A DNA stretch of 64,000 bases from Planctomycetota bacterium (GCA_016709145.1 JADJEK010000005.1:248001-312000); one strand, 5' to 3'; positions 43,740-53,843 are shown, counted from the stretch's first letter. Translations and numbers: made by a program. Notes: a model not told the origin generated them from the sequence alone.

Positions 43740-46061
43740 TTACTTTTCCGCAGGAGCCTTACCGTCGAGCGCATCGAGCAACTCGCGAGCGGGTGCGATC
43801 TTCGCCCGCTGAGCACCTTCCGACGCTTCCGCCCGGCGCAGCACTTCCGCGGCGCGTGTCCTCACTTCGTCCACGCGGCCGAGTGCCGCCGCCGCCTGCG
43901 CCGATTTCAGCAGCGCGCTCAACACCCAATCGTGGTCGGCACCGAGCACTTCGACGCCGATCGAATGGGCCTCGTCGAGCAACTCGAACGCACGTCGGGC
44001 ATGGCCCGCGAGACGATGGGCTTCGCCGAGCGTGTAGGCCGTCGAGGCCGTGTCGATCGAGCGCGCGCCGTAGACCTCGCGATCGGCGATCAGGACGGGC
44101 TCGAGCGTGTCGATCGCCTCCTGGTGGCGGTCCGACTTCAGGTACGCGACTCCGAGCACGTACCCGGCATGGAGCGTCGCGATGTTCTTGTCGCCGAGCG
44201 CGGACCGCGCACCGGAGTACACCTCGCGCATCGCGTCGACGGCCTCGGGCCGCTTCGCGACCACGAGCTGGAGTCCGTAATTCGCGCGCTGCGTGATCGC
44301 GCCGGCATCGCCGCTTCCTCGCAGCGCGACCGTGATCGCGGACGCTTCGCCGAGCAACGTCAGCGCCTCGTCCGAGCGGCCGACGGCTTGAAGCGCGACC
44401 GACAAGTTGTTCATGGCTTGGGCGACCGACTCGTCGCGATCGCCGAACGCGGCACGACGCCCGGCCAAGACCTTCTCGCCGAGCTCGATCGCTTCGTCGT
44501 ACCGACCGACCTTGCGGCACAGCACGCCGATCGAGCTCATCGTTTCGAGCGTGTCCACGTGCGCGTCGCCGAGGTGTTCGCGCCGGATCGCCAGGGCCTC
44601 ACGCAGCAGTGCTTCCGCGCGGTCATGCACCGAGAGTTCGCGATACGTCTTGCCGAGAGCCTCGAGCAGGACGGCGCGCCGCACGGGTTCGCCCGACGTG
44701 TAACGATCGAGGCGCGACACTCCCGCATCGAGGAGTTCGAGTGCGGTCAGCGAACTCGGATCGCGGTCCTTCGGCATCGCCGCGACGAACAGATCGGAAA
44801 GGAACTGCGCGACGGTGTCGGCGTCGGCGCGTTCGCGCTCCTTCTGGATCGTCAGCGTGATCGCGATCACGGTCGACGCGATCAGCGTGAGCACGAGCCC
44901 GCAGGCGCCGACCACGAGTGCGCGATTGCGCTGCGCGAACTTGCGCAAGTGGTACATCGCGGTCGGTGGTCGCGCCGCGATCGGTTCGTGATCCAGGAAC
45001 CTCCGTACGTCCGCGCCGAGCGCCGCACCGGATTCGTAGCGGCGCTCTTTCGACTTCTCGAGCGCCTTGTGGACGATCGTCGCGACGTCGCCGCGCAAGG
45101 AGGGGACGACGGTCGAGATCGGCACCGGATCGATCTCGATCACGGTTCGGATCGCGTCGTGGAGCGTCTTGCCGGTGGTGTCGTACGGCATGCGCTCCGC
45201 GAGCAACGCGTAGAGCACGACGCCGAGCGAGTAGACGTCGCTGCTGGTGTCGAGGTCGACGTCGCCGCGCGCTTGTTCGGGGCTCATGTAGCCGAGCGTG
45301 CCGATGATCTGGCCGACCGCGGTCATCATCGTTTCTTGGCGTTCCGCCTGCGTCACGCGGGCAACGCCGAAGTCGAGCACCTTCGGCGCTCCGTCCGCGG
45401 TGACGAGGACGTTCGCCGGCTTGAGGTCGCGATGGACGACGCCACGCTGGTGCGCGTGGTGCACCGCGTCGCAGACGCGCGCGAACAGGTCCAGGCGCGC
45501 GCGGACGTCGAGGCGCTGCGCGGTCGCGTACTCGTCGAGCGGCCGGCCTTCGACGTACTCCATCGCGAAGAACGGCTGCACTCCGCGACCGTGGTCGAAC
45601 GTGCCGGCCTCGATGATCTGCGCGATGCCGGGATGCTGCAGCAGGCCGAGCACGTGGGCCTCGTGCTGGAAGCGCCGCAGGACCGCCGGCGTGGCGACGA
45701 TCGCGTTCACGACCTTCAACGCAACGCGGCGGCGCGGGTGCGGCTGCTCGGCTTCGTAGACGCTGCCCATGCCGCCGCGGCCCAGCAGTCGCACGATCCG
45801 GTACGAGCCGATCGACTCGGGCAACGGCTCGTCGGCGAGAGCGGCATCGAGCGCGAGCCCACTCACCCCGAGACGATCCGCGTCCAACGCCGCCGGGGCC
45901 GAGCGATCGAGACCGAGCAACGCGCGCAGTTCGTCGGCGACGTCCGCGGCGAGGTTCGCGCTCGCGAGTTCCGCTTCCTGCCGATCCCGCGGCAGGTCGC
46001 AGAGGCGGGTGAACCATTCGGCGACCGTGGCATGGCGGGCCCTCTCGTCGGCTGTCGTCAC
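43740..46061 (-). CDS. Receptor-type Ser/Thr protein kinase with C-terminal TPR array (kinase 3)
   Basis: The protein has 773 residues. A small N-terminal helical domain (~10-75, VAEWFTRLCDLPRDRQEAEL) is followed by an intact kinase domain at ~85-360: LGRGGMGSVYEAE (94-106), Lys116, HRDLKPAN (210-217), DFG (230-232), MSPEQA. A membrane helix lies near 385-410 (ALVVGACGLVLTLIASTVIAITL). TPR repeats run to the end (RAEALLREALAIRREHLGDAHVDTLETM, DEAIELGEKVLAGRRAAFGDRDESV, YDEA-type pairs). This is the classical planctomycete kinase-TPR layout. An ECF sigma gene of planctomycete type lies 1.06 kb upstream in the same orientation, separated by one small secreted-protein gene, so the three may form one regulatory unit. 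Confidence 0.92.
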   Translation of the reverse strand: MTTADERARHATVAEWFTRLCDLPRDRQEAELASANLAADVADELRALLGLDRSAPAALDADRLGVSGLALDAALADEPLPESIGSYRIVRLLGRGGMGSVYEAEQPHPRRRVALKVVNAIVATPAVLRRFQHEAHVLGLLQHPGIAQIIEAGTFDHGRGVQPFFAMEYVEGRPLDEYATAQRLDVRARLDLFARVCDAVHHAHQRGVVHRDLKPANVLVTADGAPKVLDFGVARVTQAERQETMMTAVGQIIGTLGYMSPEQARGDVDLDTSSDVYSLGVVLYALLAERMPYDTTGKTLHDAIRTVIEIDPVPISTVVPSLRGDVATIVHKALEKSKERRYESGAALGADVRRFLDHEPIAARPPTAMYHLRKFAQRNRALVVGACGLVLTLIASTVIAITLTIQKERERADADTVAQFLSDLFVAAMPKDRDPSSLTALELLDAGVSRLDRYTSGEPVRRAVLLEALGKTYRELSVHDRAEALLREALAIRREHLGDAHVDTLETMSSIGVLCRKVGRYDEAIELGEKVLAGRRAAFGDRDESVAQAMNNLSVALQAVGRSDEALTLLGEASAITVALRGSGDAGAITQRANYGLQLVVAKRPEAVDAMREVYSGARSALGDKNIATLHAGYVLGVAYLKSDRHQEAIDTLEPVLIADREVYGARSIDTASTAYTLGEAHRLAGHARRAFELLDEAHSIGVEVLGADHDWVLSALLKSAQAAAALGRVDEVRTRAAEVLRRAEASEGAQRAKIAPARELLDALDGKAPAEK

Positions 46062-46217
46062 GCGAAGATCTCCATGGTCGGCGGGTCGGAACGGTCGAAT
46101 CGCGGACGAGCGGGGCGGTTGATCCCAAACCGTCGCGCGGAGAGCTTCGGCCGTTCGCCGAGGCGCTCCGCGCTACGAGTTCGACGTCGTGGGACATGGC
46201 CCGTCAGGAACCAGCGA

Positions 46218-47012
46218 TCAGAAGTCGATCTTCTTCAGGATTTTCGACGAAGCGTCGTACGTGTACACGATCGCCGAGACCGAGGCGTTACCGACCCAGC
46301 CCGTGATCCCGATCTCGATGCCGCCGTAGGACAGCAGCGCGGTCATGTCGAAGTCCCACGCACCACCGTAGTACGGGCGGAAGCGATTGGCCTGGATCTG
46401 CGTCTTGCCGAGCGTCGTCGTGCCGTACACACCGGCGCCGATCAGGTCGGAGCCCGGGCCACAGGTCAACGTGCCGGTCGCGCCGATCTCGCCGGACGCG
46501 GTGAACGTCGTCTTCCAGTTCGCCGGATTCGCCGAGATCATCGTGTTCACCCAGCCGAAGTAGGCGAGCTTCGCCACGCTGTCGATGTCGACCATGACGA
46601 CGACCGGGATGCCCCAGACCACGAACTGGCGCGACACGCTGAACAGCGAGAACGTCGGCGCGACGTACGAACCCTGGCTCGTCCCGAAGCTCTTGGTGTG
46701 CGACACCAGTTGGATCCCGTCGATCGTGACGGTCAGCCCCATCTGGGTCGTCGTCGGGTTGTTCCAGCCGTTGACGGAGGCGACCGCCTTCTTCGAGTAC
46801 CCGAACAGCGTGCCCGTGAACTCGGCGGAACCGTTGACGTGGACCTGGCTTGCCGAGGGAACCACACCCGCGCTGCCGCTGACCTTCGCAGCCGCGTTGA
46901 AATCCGCGGTGCCGACGCTGTACGTGTTCGTGAACGAGATCGCGGCGTTGGCCGAGGAAGCGACCGCGAGCATCGCGGTGAGCGCCGAAACGATGAACTT
47001 CGGGAAGGACAT
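46218..47012 (-). CDS. Small secreted beta-rich protein between ECF sigma and kinase
   Basis: The product has 264 residues; the ATG at 47012 has AGGAG just upstream and opens a textbook signal peptide (FPKFIVSALTAMLAVASSANA). The mature part is rich in Thr, Ser, Gly and aromatic residues with alternating hydrophobic pattern (TQMGLTVTIDGIQLVSHTKSFG, LFSVSRQFVVWGIPVVVMVDID, WDFDMTALLSYGGIEIGITGWVG), suggesting a beta-barrel or sandwich. It has only one Cys. I do not recognise the family. It lies between ECF sigma (upstream) and kinase 3 (downstream), all in one orientation, so it may be the surface partner or target of that module. Confidence 0.78.
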   Translation of the reverse strand: MSFPKFIVSALTAMLAVASSANAAISFTNTYSVGTADFNAAAKVSGSAGVVPSASQVHVNGSAEFTGTLFGYSKKAVASVNGWNNPTTTQMGLTVTIDGIQLVSHTKSFGTSQGSYVAPTFSLFSVSRQFVVWGIPVVVMVDIDSVAKLAYFGWVNTMISANPANWKTTFTASGEIGATGTLTCGPGSDLIGAGVYGTTTLGKTQIQANRFRPYYGGAWDFDMTALLSYGGIEIGITGWVGNASVSAIVYTYDASSKILKKIDF

Positions 47013-47123
47013 GGGCTTCTCCTGGTCGAGTGTTTCGTGCGGGTGGACATCACCCGCGACACCCCGAACTGGGCGAAGCGCGCCCCCCTCCCCCAACGAT
47101 TCGTGAAAGTTTTCCGCCGAGCG

Positions 47124-47681
47124 TCACGGACCGAGGCGGCGCAACAACCAGGTGCGCGCGAAGCGCCAGTCGTTCTCGACCGTGCCGGTCGACACACCGA
47201 GGGTCTTCGCGGTCTCGTCGATCGTCATGTTCACGAAAAACCTCAGTTCGACGACGTCGGCCTGGCGCTCGCTCAGGCCACGCAGTTCCTCGAGCGCCGC
47301 GTCGAGTCCATCGACGTCGAACTCCAAACCCGCACCGCCGCTGGCGTCGACCAACGTCACGCGATTCCACGCTCCGCCGCGCTTGTCCGCGTCGCGCGAG
47401 CGTGCGTGCTCGCGCAACAGGCGGCGCATCGCTCGCGCGGCGACGCACAGGAAGTGCTTGCGGCTCTCCCAGTCGATGTCCTGGCCGACGAGGTTCAAGA
47501 ACGCGTCGTGCACGAGCATCGTCGGCTGCAGCGTGTGGTCCTTGCGTTCGCGGGAGAACAGCCGGCCGGCGATACGTCGCATCTCGTCGTAGACGAGCGG
47601 CAGGAGTTCCTCGGGCGCGGCGGTGTTCCCCTCCTTGCTGCGCTGGAGCAGGAGCAGGGTGCGCATCGCGTCGTCCGCCAT
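47124..47681 (-). CDS. Planctomycete-type ECF sigma factor
   Basis: The factor has 185 residues. It starts with RTLLLLQRSKEGNTAAPEELLPLVYDEMRRIAGRLFSRER, the entry typical of the sigma-70 ECF-like family Pfam PF07638 common in planctomycetes and acidobacteria. Region 2 has QPTMLVHDAFLNLVGQDIDWESRKHFLCVAARAMRRLL. Region 4 is LSERQADVVELRFFVNMTIDETAKTLGVSTGTVENDWRFARTWL. No anti-sigma gene is present; members often depend on associated kinases. It heads the co-directional run ECF, secreted protein, kinase 3. Confidence 0.9.
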   Translation of the reverse strand: MADDAMRTLLLLQRSKEGNTAAPEELLPLVYDEMRRIAGRLFSRERKDHTLQPTMLVHDAFLNLVGQDIDWESRKHFLCVAARAMRRLLREHARSRDADKRGGAWNRVTLVDASGGAGLEFDVDGLDAALEELRGLSERQADVVELRFFVNMTIDETAKTLGVSTGTVENDWRFARTWLLRRLGP

Positions 47682-47884
47682 GTTCGGAGTCTCCGGATGG
47701 GCGCGTGGGACAAGGCGGGGATCGTAGCCGGCTCGGGTCGCGCTCGACGCGCGGAGGTTCGCGGAGACTTCGTGCGGCGATTGGGGAATCCCCGCTTGAC
47801 GGCACGCACTTTGCCGAGCAAAGTGCGGCCGTCACTTTGCCTGGTCAAGTTCTCTGTACTCATCCATCCTCACGAGGTCGCGCC

Positions 47885-48424
47885 ATGGCTTCCCTCACCA
47901 TCGATCCCGCGCGTCGCCGCTTCATCCCGCTCTGGGAATCCACGCTCGGCCTCGCGACGTTGCTGCTGCCCGGCACCGCGTTCGTCTGCGGCCTCGTGCT
48001 GGTCTCCGGCCGTCCCGGCTACGTGGACCTCGCGGATCCGAGCACCGTGCCGTGGACGCTGTGGACGATCGGCGTCGCGGGGACGATCGCGCTGTTCGCC
48101 GGATTGCTCGACCTCCACTACCACGTCACCGGCAAGCGGATCGTCAGCAAGCGCGAGCGCCACGGTGAACTCGTCGCGCTCGGCCTCGGTGGCGCTCCGC
48201 TGCTCGTACTGATGATGCTCGCGAGCGTGGCCGAGAGCCCGGCGCGCCTGCTCACGCCGATCGTGATCGTGCTCGGCTTCACCGTCGTGATGGTCTGCCT
48301 CGACGAGTTCGTCTACCACCGCAAGTCGTGCACTCCGTACGAGGCGACGCTGCATCGCGTCATCGTGTTCGGCAACGGCACGGCATTCCTCGCGTGGTTC
48401 CACTGGATCGCGAACCGTGGTTGA
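47885..48424 (+). CDS. Small multi-pass membrane protein of unknown function
   Basis: The product has 179 residues with four hydrophobic helices (ESTLGLATLLLPGTAFVCGLVLV, TLWTIGVAGTIALFAGLLDL, GELVALGLGGAPLLVLMMLASV, LTPIVIVLGFTVVMVCLDEFV). A conserved-looking polar loop follows (YHRKSCTPYEATLHRVIVFGNG), with His residues and one last short hydrophobic stretch. I do not recognise the family. Its 3' end overlaps the start of the metallophosphoesterase gene by 8 bases, which implies translational coupling and related function. It is divergent from the ECF sigma gene across a ~200-bp promoter region. Confidence 0.72.
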   Translation: MASLTIDPARRRFIPLWESTLGLATLLLPGTAFVCGLVLVSGRPGYVDLADPSTVPWTLWTIGVAGTIALFAGLLDLHYHVTGKRIVSKRERHGELVALGLGGAPLLVLMMLASVAESPARLLTPIVIVLGFTVVMVCLDEFVYHRKSCTPYEATLHRVIVFGNGTAFLAWFHWIANRG

Positions 48425-49745
48425 CCCCGTCGTGTCCGGAGTCGGTTGGCTGCGACGCGCGGACGCGGAGCTGGCACGACATCCCGACCTCGAGCATGCC
48501 GCGCGAGAAGTCCGCGGATTCGAAGCCGGCGGCCGATGGATGGCCACCGCGATCGCGACGCTACGCGGCCGTCCGTTGCGGTCGAGGACGACGGCGTTCA
48601 CGCGCCTCGGCACGACGAAGTACGCGAAATGCGCCGCGGCGGCGGTCGGCGCGTTCCTGGCGACGGCACCTTGGGGGATCGCCTGCGCGCTCGCCGCGAC
48701 GGTGCTCGCGTTCTACGCGGTCGAAGCGCGCTCGGTGTTCGTGTTCCCCGCGGCGATCGAGTTCGGTCGGCGCGGCCCCGCGGCCGCGCGAGCGCTGCAT
48801 CGCCGCGCCGGCGGCACCATCACCGTGATGACGCGCGTACTGCCGATCGCCGCGTTCATGGTGTTCGGGTGGATCGTGAACGGTCGCCCTCGGCACAACT
48901 TCGCGGTCGGCTGCCTCGCGGTCGTGCTCTGGTCCGAGTCGCTGCGACGGCGCGAAACGTCCACGCCGTGCGTGCTCGAACTCGGCGCGACCGCGCCGCT
49001 GCACGTCGTCCGCGTCGAACACGCGTTCGAGTCGAACGAGGACCGCGGAGCGGAGGCGCCGAATACGCGTGTGCTCTACGCGAGCGACTTGCATCTCGGC
49101 GCATGGGGCGCCGAGCGCGCGCTGCGCGAGTTGCTGCGCATCACGATCCGCGAGCGACCCGATGTCGTGCTGCTCGGCGGCGACTTGATCGACGCACCGC
49201 GCGCGCTGCCGCGACTGCGCGATTGGATCCGTCGCCTGCGGACGTGGAGCATCGTGGCGGCCGTGCCGGGCAATCACGATGCACGCTGGCTCGATGTGCT
49301 CGCCGCGATCGTGACCGAGGAAGGCGGACACTGGCTCCCGCACCGACCTCTACGTATCGCAGGACTCCGTATCGACGGTGTCCCGTCGCGAGACGCAAGC
49401 GAAGCGTCGGAGCGGCGCATCCTCTGCGCTCACCATCCGAACGTGTTCGAGACCGCCGCGTGGCTCGGCTACGGCATCGTGTTCGCCGGACATCTCCACG
49501 GCGGGCAGATGATCGTCTGCGACGTGCGCGGCCGTCACTTCCCGGGGGCGTGGTTCGCACCGTTCACGGGCCGGTGCTTCGAGCGCGCTGAGACGACGAT
49601 GCTCATCAGTCGCGGTCTCGCCGACACGCTGCCGATCCGCTTCCGCTGCCCGCGCGAGGTCATTCTGTTGACGCTGCAGAACGTGGAACACACGAACTCG
49701 CGCGTCGACGCAACTACCGTGAACTCAATCCACTACCCGCGTTGA
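48417..49745 (+). CDS. Membrane-anchored metallophosphoesterase
   Basis: The product has 442 residues. The N-terminal ~175 residues contain membrane helices (CAAAAVGAFLATAPWGIACALAATVLAFYAV, VLPIAAFMVFGWIV, FAVGCLAVVLW). The C-terminal half is a calcineurin-like phosphoesterase with all metal-ligand motifs: D224-x-H226 (YASDLHLGA), GD at 255-256 (LLGGDLIDAP), GNHD at 285-288, CAHHPN and GHLHGG. The YkuE/LpxH-like arrangement suggests a phosphodiesterase acting at the membrane, perhaps on a lipid headgroup. The GTG at 48417 overlaps the previous gene by 8 bases; a later GTG at 48432 is possible. Confidence 0.85.
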   Translation: MVDPVVSGVGWLRRADAELARHPDLEHAAREVRGFEAGGRWMATAIATLRGRPLRSRTTAFTRLGTTKYAKCAAAAVGAFLATAPWGIACALAATVLAFYAVEARSVFVFPAAIEFGRRGPAAARALHRRAGGTITVMTRVLPIAAFMVFGWIVNGRPRHNFAVGCLAVVLWSESLRRRETSTPCVLELGATAPLHVVRVEHAFESNEDRGAEAPNTRVLYASDLHLGAWGAERALRELLRITIRERPDVVLLGGDLIDAPRALPRLRDWIRRLRTWSIVAAVPGNHDARWLDVLAAIVTEEGGHWLPHRPLRIAGLRIDGVPSRDASEASERRILCAHHPNVFETAAWLGYGIVFAGHLHGGQMIVCDVRGRHFPGAWFAPFTGRCFERAETTMLISRGLADTLPIRFRCPREVILLTLQNVEHTNSRVDATTVNSIHYPR

Positions 49746-49869
49746 AACACGGGCGAACCGGGCTCGGTCCGGAAAAAGTGCTTGTCGAACACGACGTGCT
49801 CGGCATGATCGCGTCCAACTCGAGCGGCGCTTCGCCTGCGCCAGCGCCCGCCGCTTCGGAGTGTTCATC

Positions 49870-52800
49870 ATGTCCTCGCTTTGCGTACGCATCGCGGCCG
49901 CCTCGGTCGCCATGTCCGTGCTCGCGTTGCATTTGCCCGTCGCGAGCGGGCAGACGCCCGTCCTCGACCCCGACCACCGGTTCGAACCTTGGGCGTGGGA
50001 TTTCCAGTCGCCTGTCCCCGACGGTCACGCGGTATGGAAACGACACTTGTTCTGGGAGGACAACGCGAATACCGCGTTCGTCCTGGCCCACGAGCTCGTG
50101 CAGCTCCCCGGGCAGACGGGGAGTCACCCGGAAGTCGTGCTGTTCAACGAAGCTCAGTTCATCCCGCCGGTCGGCGTCGCTCTCGCATCGGGTGAACTGC
50201 GCAAGATTGCCAAGGGTTCGGTCGCGGATCGCGGCGTACAGATCCTCGTCAACGCACGGAACTCGCAGATCGGCGGCGTTCCGTCCATCGCGGATCTCTA
50301 TCCCGACCCGACGTTCTTCGTCGGTGTGAAGAACAACGTCCAGATCGATCCGAACTACTGGAGCCTCGATCCGACTCAGAACGCGGATCCGATCTCCGCG
50401 ACGCGCGGCGCCTTCGGGACGTTGCCGTCCACGTCGACTCCGACGACGCCGACGGTCCCGGCGTTCACGATCGTCCCGGCGCATCATCAACAGGCGATCC
50501 CGGCTTACGGGTCGAGCCCGGTCTCGTATCGCCTCGACGTGCTCTACATCACGGCGGGAGTCGGCTACCCGCTGGCGACGTTCGCCGATCCGACGTTAGC
50601 CGCCGATCTCGAGCGCGACCGTCTGTTGCGATACGACTCGGTGTTGGCGGCGTGGACCGACGAGAGTTCGCGGATCCCACTTTCCGTACGAGAAGGCCAC
50701 AGCTCCGGCGTCTGCTGGGCGGACTTCAACGGAGACGGCTTCCTCGACCTCTTCGTCGGACACACTGGTGACGACTTCGTCGGCGCTCAGAACTACTTGC
50801 TGCTCTTCGACGTCGCGACCGGTCAATTCGATATCGCCAACGCGACGATGATGACCGGCAATCAGCCGTACACACGCATCGACGCGACGTGGGACGTCGC
50901 GGCGGGCGACATCGACCTGGACGGCGACCCCGACATCGTCGTCGCCAACCGCAAGCCGCGGAATGCGGCGGCCGGGGCGGAGAGTCTCGACTACGTCCTG
51001 CGCAACGACGGCAGCGCCAAGTTCGATCTGATCGTCCTCTCCTCGACGCCGAGCGACACGCGCAGCGTCGCGTTGGGACGACTGTTCGGTCACGGCACCC
51101 CGGCGATCGTGTTCGGGAACGCAGGATCCGACGGTTACACCAACGACCTGAACATCCCAGTGGCCGACGATCATCCACTGGAGGCGTACCGCTGGAACTC
51201 GACCACCCTCGTGTTCGACAACGTCGGCTCGACGTTCTTCTCGTCCGCCGCGCAGGAAATCACCGCTACGAAACCGCTGACACAACAGGTCCTCCTGGCT
51301 GACGTGACCCGTCCCAACGCCAACACGGCGCTCGTCCCCCAAGACAACGGACCGGACGGGAAACTGGACATCCTGCTCGTCAACGGTCGCGACATCCTGA
51401 AGCACGCCACCGACCCCTACGCCGGTAACGTGACGGTGCTCGCGAACGACTACGGCACGTCGATGCAGCCTTTCGTGCACGTCGGAGTCGTTCCGGTCGC
51501 GTGGGCGCGGAGCGCGGCACTCGCCGACTTCTGTGCGGGCGACGGCACCACCGCTGGCTCGCTCGACCTGTTCCTCGGAACCGGGAACCGATTCCACGGC
51601 ACCGACTCGCTGATCGTGCAGCACCTCGGGACGGCGACGCAGTCGACGCTTCCTTACAACTTCGACGCCAACACGACGTTCGTCCAGGACGGCAGTTACG
51701 ACCGCATGCCGGGCAACGAGTTCGGCTACGGATTCGACTTCGCCGACTGCAACGGCGATGGCTACCTCGACGCTGCGCAGGCGTCACGTGCCTACAACTT
51801 CTTCGTACCGTCGATCTTGAACGGCATGGGCGACGACCACTTGGACTTCGTCCCACCGGGTACGCCCGGCGCGACCGACAACCGACGGGGTCGCCTGATC
51901 CCGCGCGGTATGGAAGACGCGGCGTTCGCGGACTTCGACGGCGACTTCTGGCCGGATCTGATCACCGTCGGTGATTGGTTCCCGTCGAAGCCGATCCAGC
52001 ATGGAGGAGCGAACGGTGCGGCCTTCTCGTCGCCGTTGAAAGTGTTCAAGAACAACGGCACGGGTGCGAGCAATCCGTACTCACGCTTGGCGGAAGTCGG
52101 CTTCTCCTGGGCGAACATGTCGGGAACCGTGCCCAGCTTCCAGTACCCGATGGACGCGCGCGTGGACCTGAACGGTCGGACTGCGTACCCGATCCCGGGA
52201 CTGCTCGACCGCATCGTCCCCGGCGACCTCAACAACGACGGCAAGACGGACGCGATCGTGCATTCGTTCGAGGTCCAGAACCCGAGCGCGCTCGGCATGA
52301 CACCGGTCCTCGGAACGGGCTCGGGCGAGTACATGCCGACCGGCATCACGACGCTCGACAAGGTGTGCTTCGGGTTCATGTACCTGGAAAACGTCTACGC
52401 ATCGGGCACCGTGTGGCTGAAGGACGTGTTCAACACGAAGATGCGGACCTCGCCGACCGGTGGGACCAGCGGGACGTGGAACCGCAGCCTCGGCAACAGT
52501 GCGTTGATCGACATCGACAACAATGGCGCGCTCGACCTCTACACGACGAACGGTCGTCAGCACGAAGTCGGCGTCACCGTCGCGACGCTCGCGCAAGCGA
52601 ACGACCTCGTGTTCATGAATCAGGGAAGCGCCGACTGGGGCGTCCTGGTCGCGGTGAACAACGCGACGCCGGCGATCGCGAATCTCAACGGCAACCCGAA
52701 TCAGCCGCCGGACTCGTTCGGCTTGGCGTGGGGCGACGTGAACAACGATGGCAAGGTCGACGTCGTGACCACCCATGCCGCGGGTCCGGCTCGCGCGTAT

Positions 52801-53565
52801 CCCTCGTTGCTGATGAACCAGTACACGTCGGCGGGCGCGACACCGTACTTCGCGGATCTCTACACGACGAAGGTGCCGATTGCAGCGTCGGCGCTCGACG
52901 ACGCGGTCCATTCGGCGTTCGTGCCCAGTTCGACGACGAACCTGCTCGACGAGGCGAAGTACCCGTGCCTGTTCGACTTCGACGCCGACGGTGACCTCGA
53001 CCTGGTCCTCGCGATCGGGAACAACGTGCCGCGGTTCTTCCAGAACAAGGGCAGCGACACCAACAACGACGGGGTCATCGGTCCGTCCGAGGGCAACGCC
53101 GGCGAGTTCGTCGATGCGACCGACGAGCTGTGTCGCTGGATCCGCCCCACGGTCGATTGTCAGGAGATGATGGCGATCGATCCGGATCGGGACGGCGACC
53201 TCGACCTCGCGATGAACCCGTTCAGCGACGAGGTCGTGTTCTGGCGCAACGACATGGACGCATCCGACCTCCCCACGATCACCGATGCGTGGCCGCGCAT
53301 CGGTGGCCGCCGCGGTGATTGGATCATCTTCGAGGGTACGGACTTCACCGGTGTGACCTACGTCGAGCTCCGCTTCGCAGGCGGAGTGACGCAATCGATC
53401 ACCGGCACGGACGTGATCGTCATCGACCCGCGACACCTGCGCGTGAAGATCCCCACGAATGCACCCGTCGGCCTCTCGCAGGTGCGCCTGCGCAAGCGCG
53501 TCGGCTCGGTGTACGTCTGGAGCAAGCAGTACTTCGGCTACTTCGTGCTGAGTCGCAAACCGTAA
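49870..53565 (+). CDS. Large secreted FG-GAP/VCBS protein with C-terminal IPT/TIG domain
   Basis: The protein has 1231 residues. A signal peptide (VRIAAASVAMSVLALHLPVASGQ) is followed by ~260 residues of unknown type. Repeated VCBS/FG-GAP blades with Ca-binding DxDxDG-like loops then run from ~285 to ~1135: DFNGDGFLDLFVG, DIDLDGDPDIVVANR, DCNGDGYLDAAQ, DFDGDFWPDLITVG, DLNNDGKTDAIVHS, DIDNNGALDLYTTNG, DVNNDGKVDVVTTH, DFDADGDLDLVLAIG, DPDRDGDLDLAMNPF. The last ~90 residues are an IPT/TIG Ig-like domain (PTITDAWPRIGGRRGDWIIFEGTDF). It is probably an extracellular adhesin or structural protein needing calcium. A strong terminator follows 26 bp after the stop. A GTG at 49861 is an alternative start three codons earlier. 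Confidence 0.88.
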   Translation: MSSLCVRIAAASVAMSVLALHLPVASGQTPVLDPDHRFEPWAWDFQSPVPDGHAVWKRHLFWEDNANTAFVLAHELVQLPGQTGSHPEVVLFNEAQFIPPVGVALASGELRKIAKGSVADRGVQILVNARNSQIGGVPSIADLYPDPTFFVGVKNNVQIDPNYWSLDPTQNADPISATRGAFGTLPSTSTPTTPTVPAFTIVPAHHQQAIPAYGSSPVSYRLDVLYITAGVGYPLATFADPTLAADLERDRLLRYDSVLAAWTDESSRIPLSVREGHSSGVCWADFNGDGFLDLFVGHTGDDFVGAQNYLLLFDVATGQFDIANATMMTGNQPYTRIDATWDVAAGDIDLDGDPDIVVANRKPRNAAAGAESLDYVLRNDGSAKFDLIVLSSTPSDTRSVALGRLFGHGTPAIVFGNAGSDGYTNDLNIPVADDHPLEAYRWNSTTLVFDNVGSTFFSSAAQEITATKPLTQQVLLADVTRPNANTALVPQDNGPDGKLDILLVNGRDILKHATDPYAGNVTVLANDYGTSMQPFVHVGVVPVAWARSAALADFCAGDGTTAGSLDLFLGTGNRFHGTDSLIVQHLGTATQSTLPYNFDANTTFVQDGSYDRMPGNEFGYGFDFADCNGDGYLDAAQASRAYNFFVPSILNGMGDDHLDFVPPGTPGATDNRRGRLIPRGMEDAAFADFDGDFWPDLITVGDWFPSKPIQHGGANGAAFSSPLKVFKNNGTGASNPYSRLAEVGFSWANMSGTVPSFQYPMDARVDLNGRTAYPIPGLLDRIVPGDLNNDGKTDAIVHSFEVQNPSALGMTPVLGTGSGEYMPTGITTLDKVCFGFMYLENVYASGTVWLKDVFNTKMRTSPTGGTSGTWNRSLGNSALIDIDNNGALDLYTTNGRQHEVGVTVATLAQANDLVFMNQGSADWGVLVAVNNATPAIANLNGNPNQPPDSFGLAWGDVNNDGKVDVVTTHAAGPARAYPSLLMNQYTSAGATPYFADLYTTKVPIAASALDDAVHSAFVPSSTTNLLDEAKYPCLFDFDADGDLDLVLAIGNNVPRFFQNKGSDTNNDGVIGPSEGNAGEFVDATDELCRWIRPTVDCQEMMAIDPDRDGDLDLAMNPFSDEVVFWRNDMDASDLPTITDAWPRIGGRRGDWIIFEGTDFTGVTYVELRFAGGVTQSITGTDVIVIDPRHLRVKIPTNAPVGLSQVRLRKRVGSVYVWSKQYFGYFVLSRKP

Positions 53566-53582
53566 GTCGATCGACTCGACCG

Positions 53583-53630
53583 AAACGGGCGGGTCCGCCG
53601 CGGCGCAACGCCGTGGTGGACCCGTTTTCG
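53583..53630 (+). terminator. Intrinsic terminator after the VCBS gene
   Basis: A 15-bp GC-rich stem (53591-53605 with 53609-53623; two G-T wobbles) closes on a 3-nt CAA loop and is followed by TTTT at 53625-53628. An A-run on the 5' side lets it work partly in the other direction. It sits 26 bp after the VCBS stop. Confidence 0.8.
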
Positions 53631-53843
53631 TGTTGCCCCCGCACGGCCAAGCCGTCGCGCGAGCCGGTGCAGCCCAGGACTCGATGCGGTGGGCCGAGCG
53701 GATGCCCACGAACCTGGCATGCCGCCAGGCCGACACCGACGCATGCGGGCAAAGGGACCGAGCCGACGGTTCCTCCGGGAGTAATTGAAACGAGGTCCAT
53801 GACCCAGGACGCAGCTTGGCAGCCCGTTGACGGCGGACTCATC

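Noticed and set aside
43932..48212. 1426-codon open frame on the plus strand
   Set aside because: It runs antisense through kinase 3, the secreted protein and the ECF sigma, and has only mirrored Arg/Val/Asp composition.
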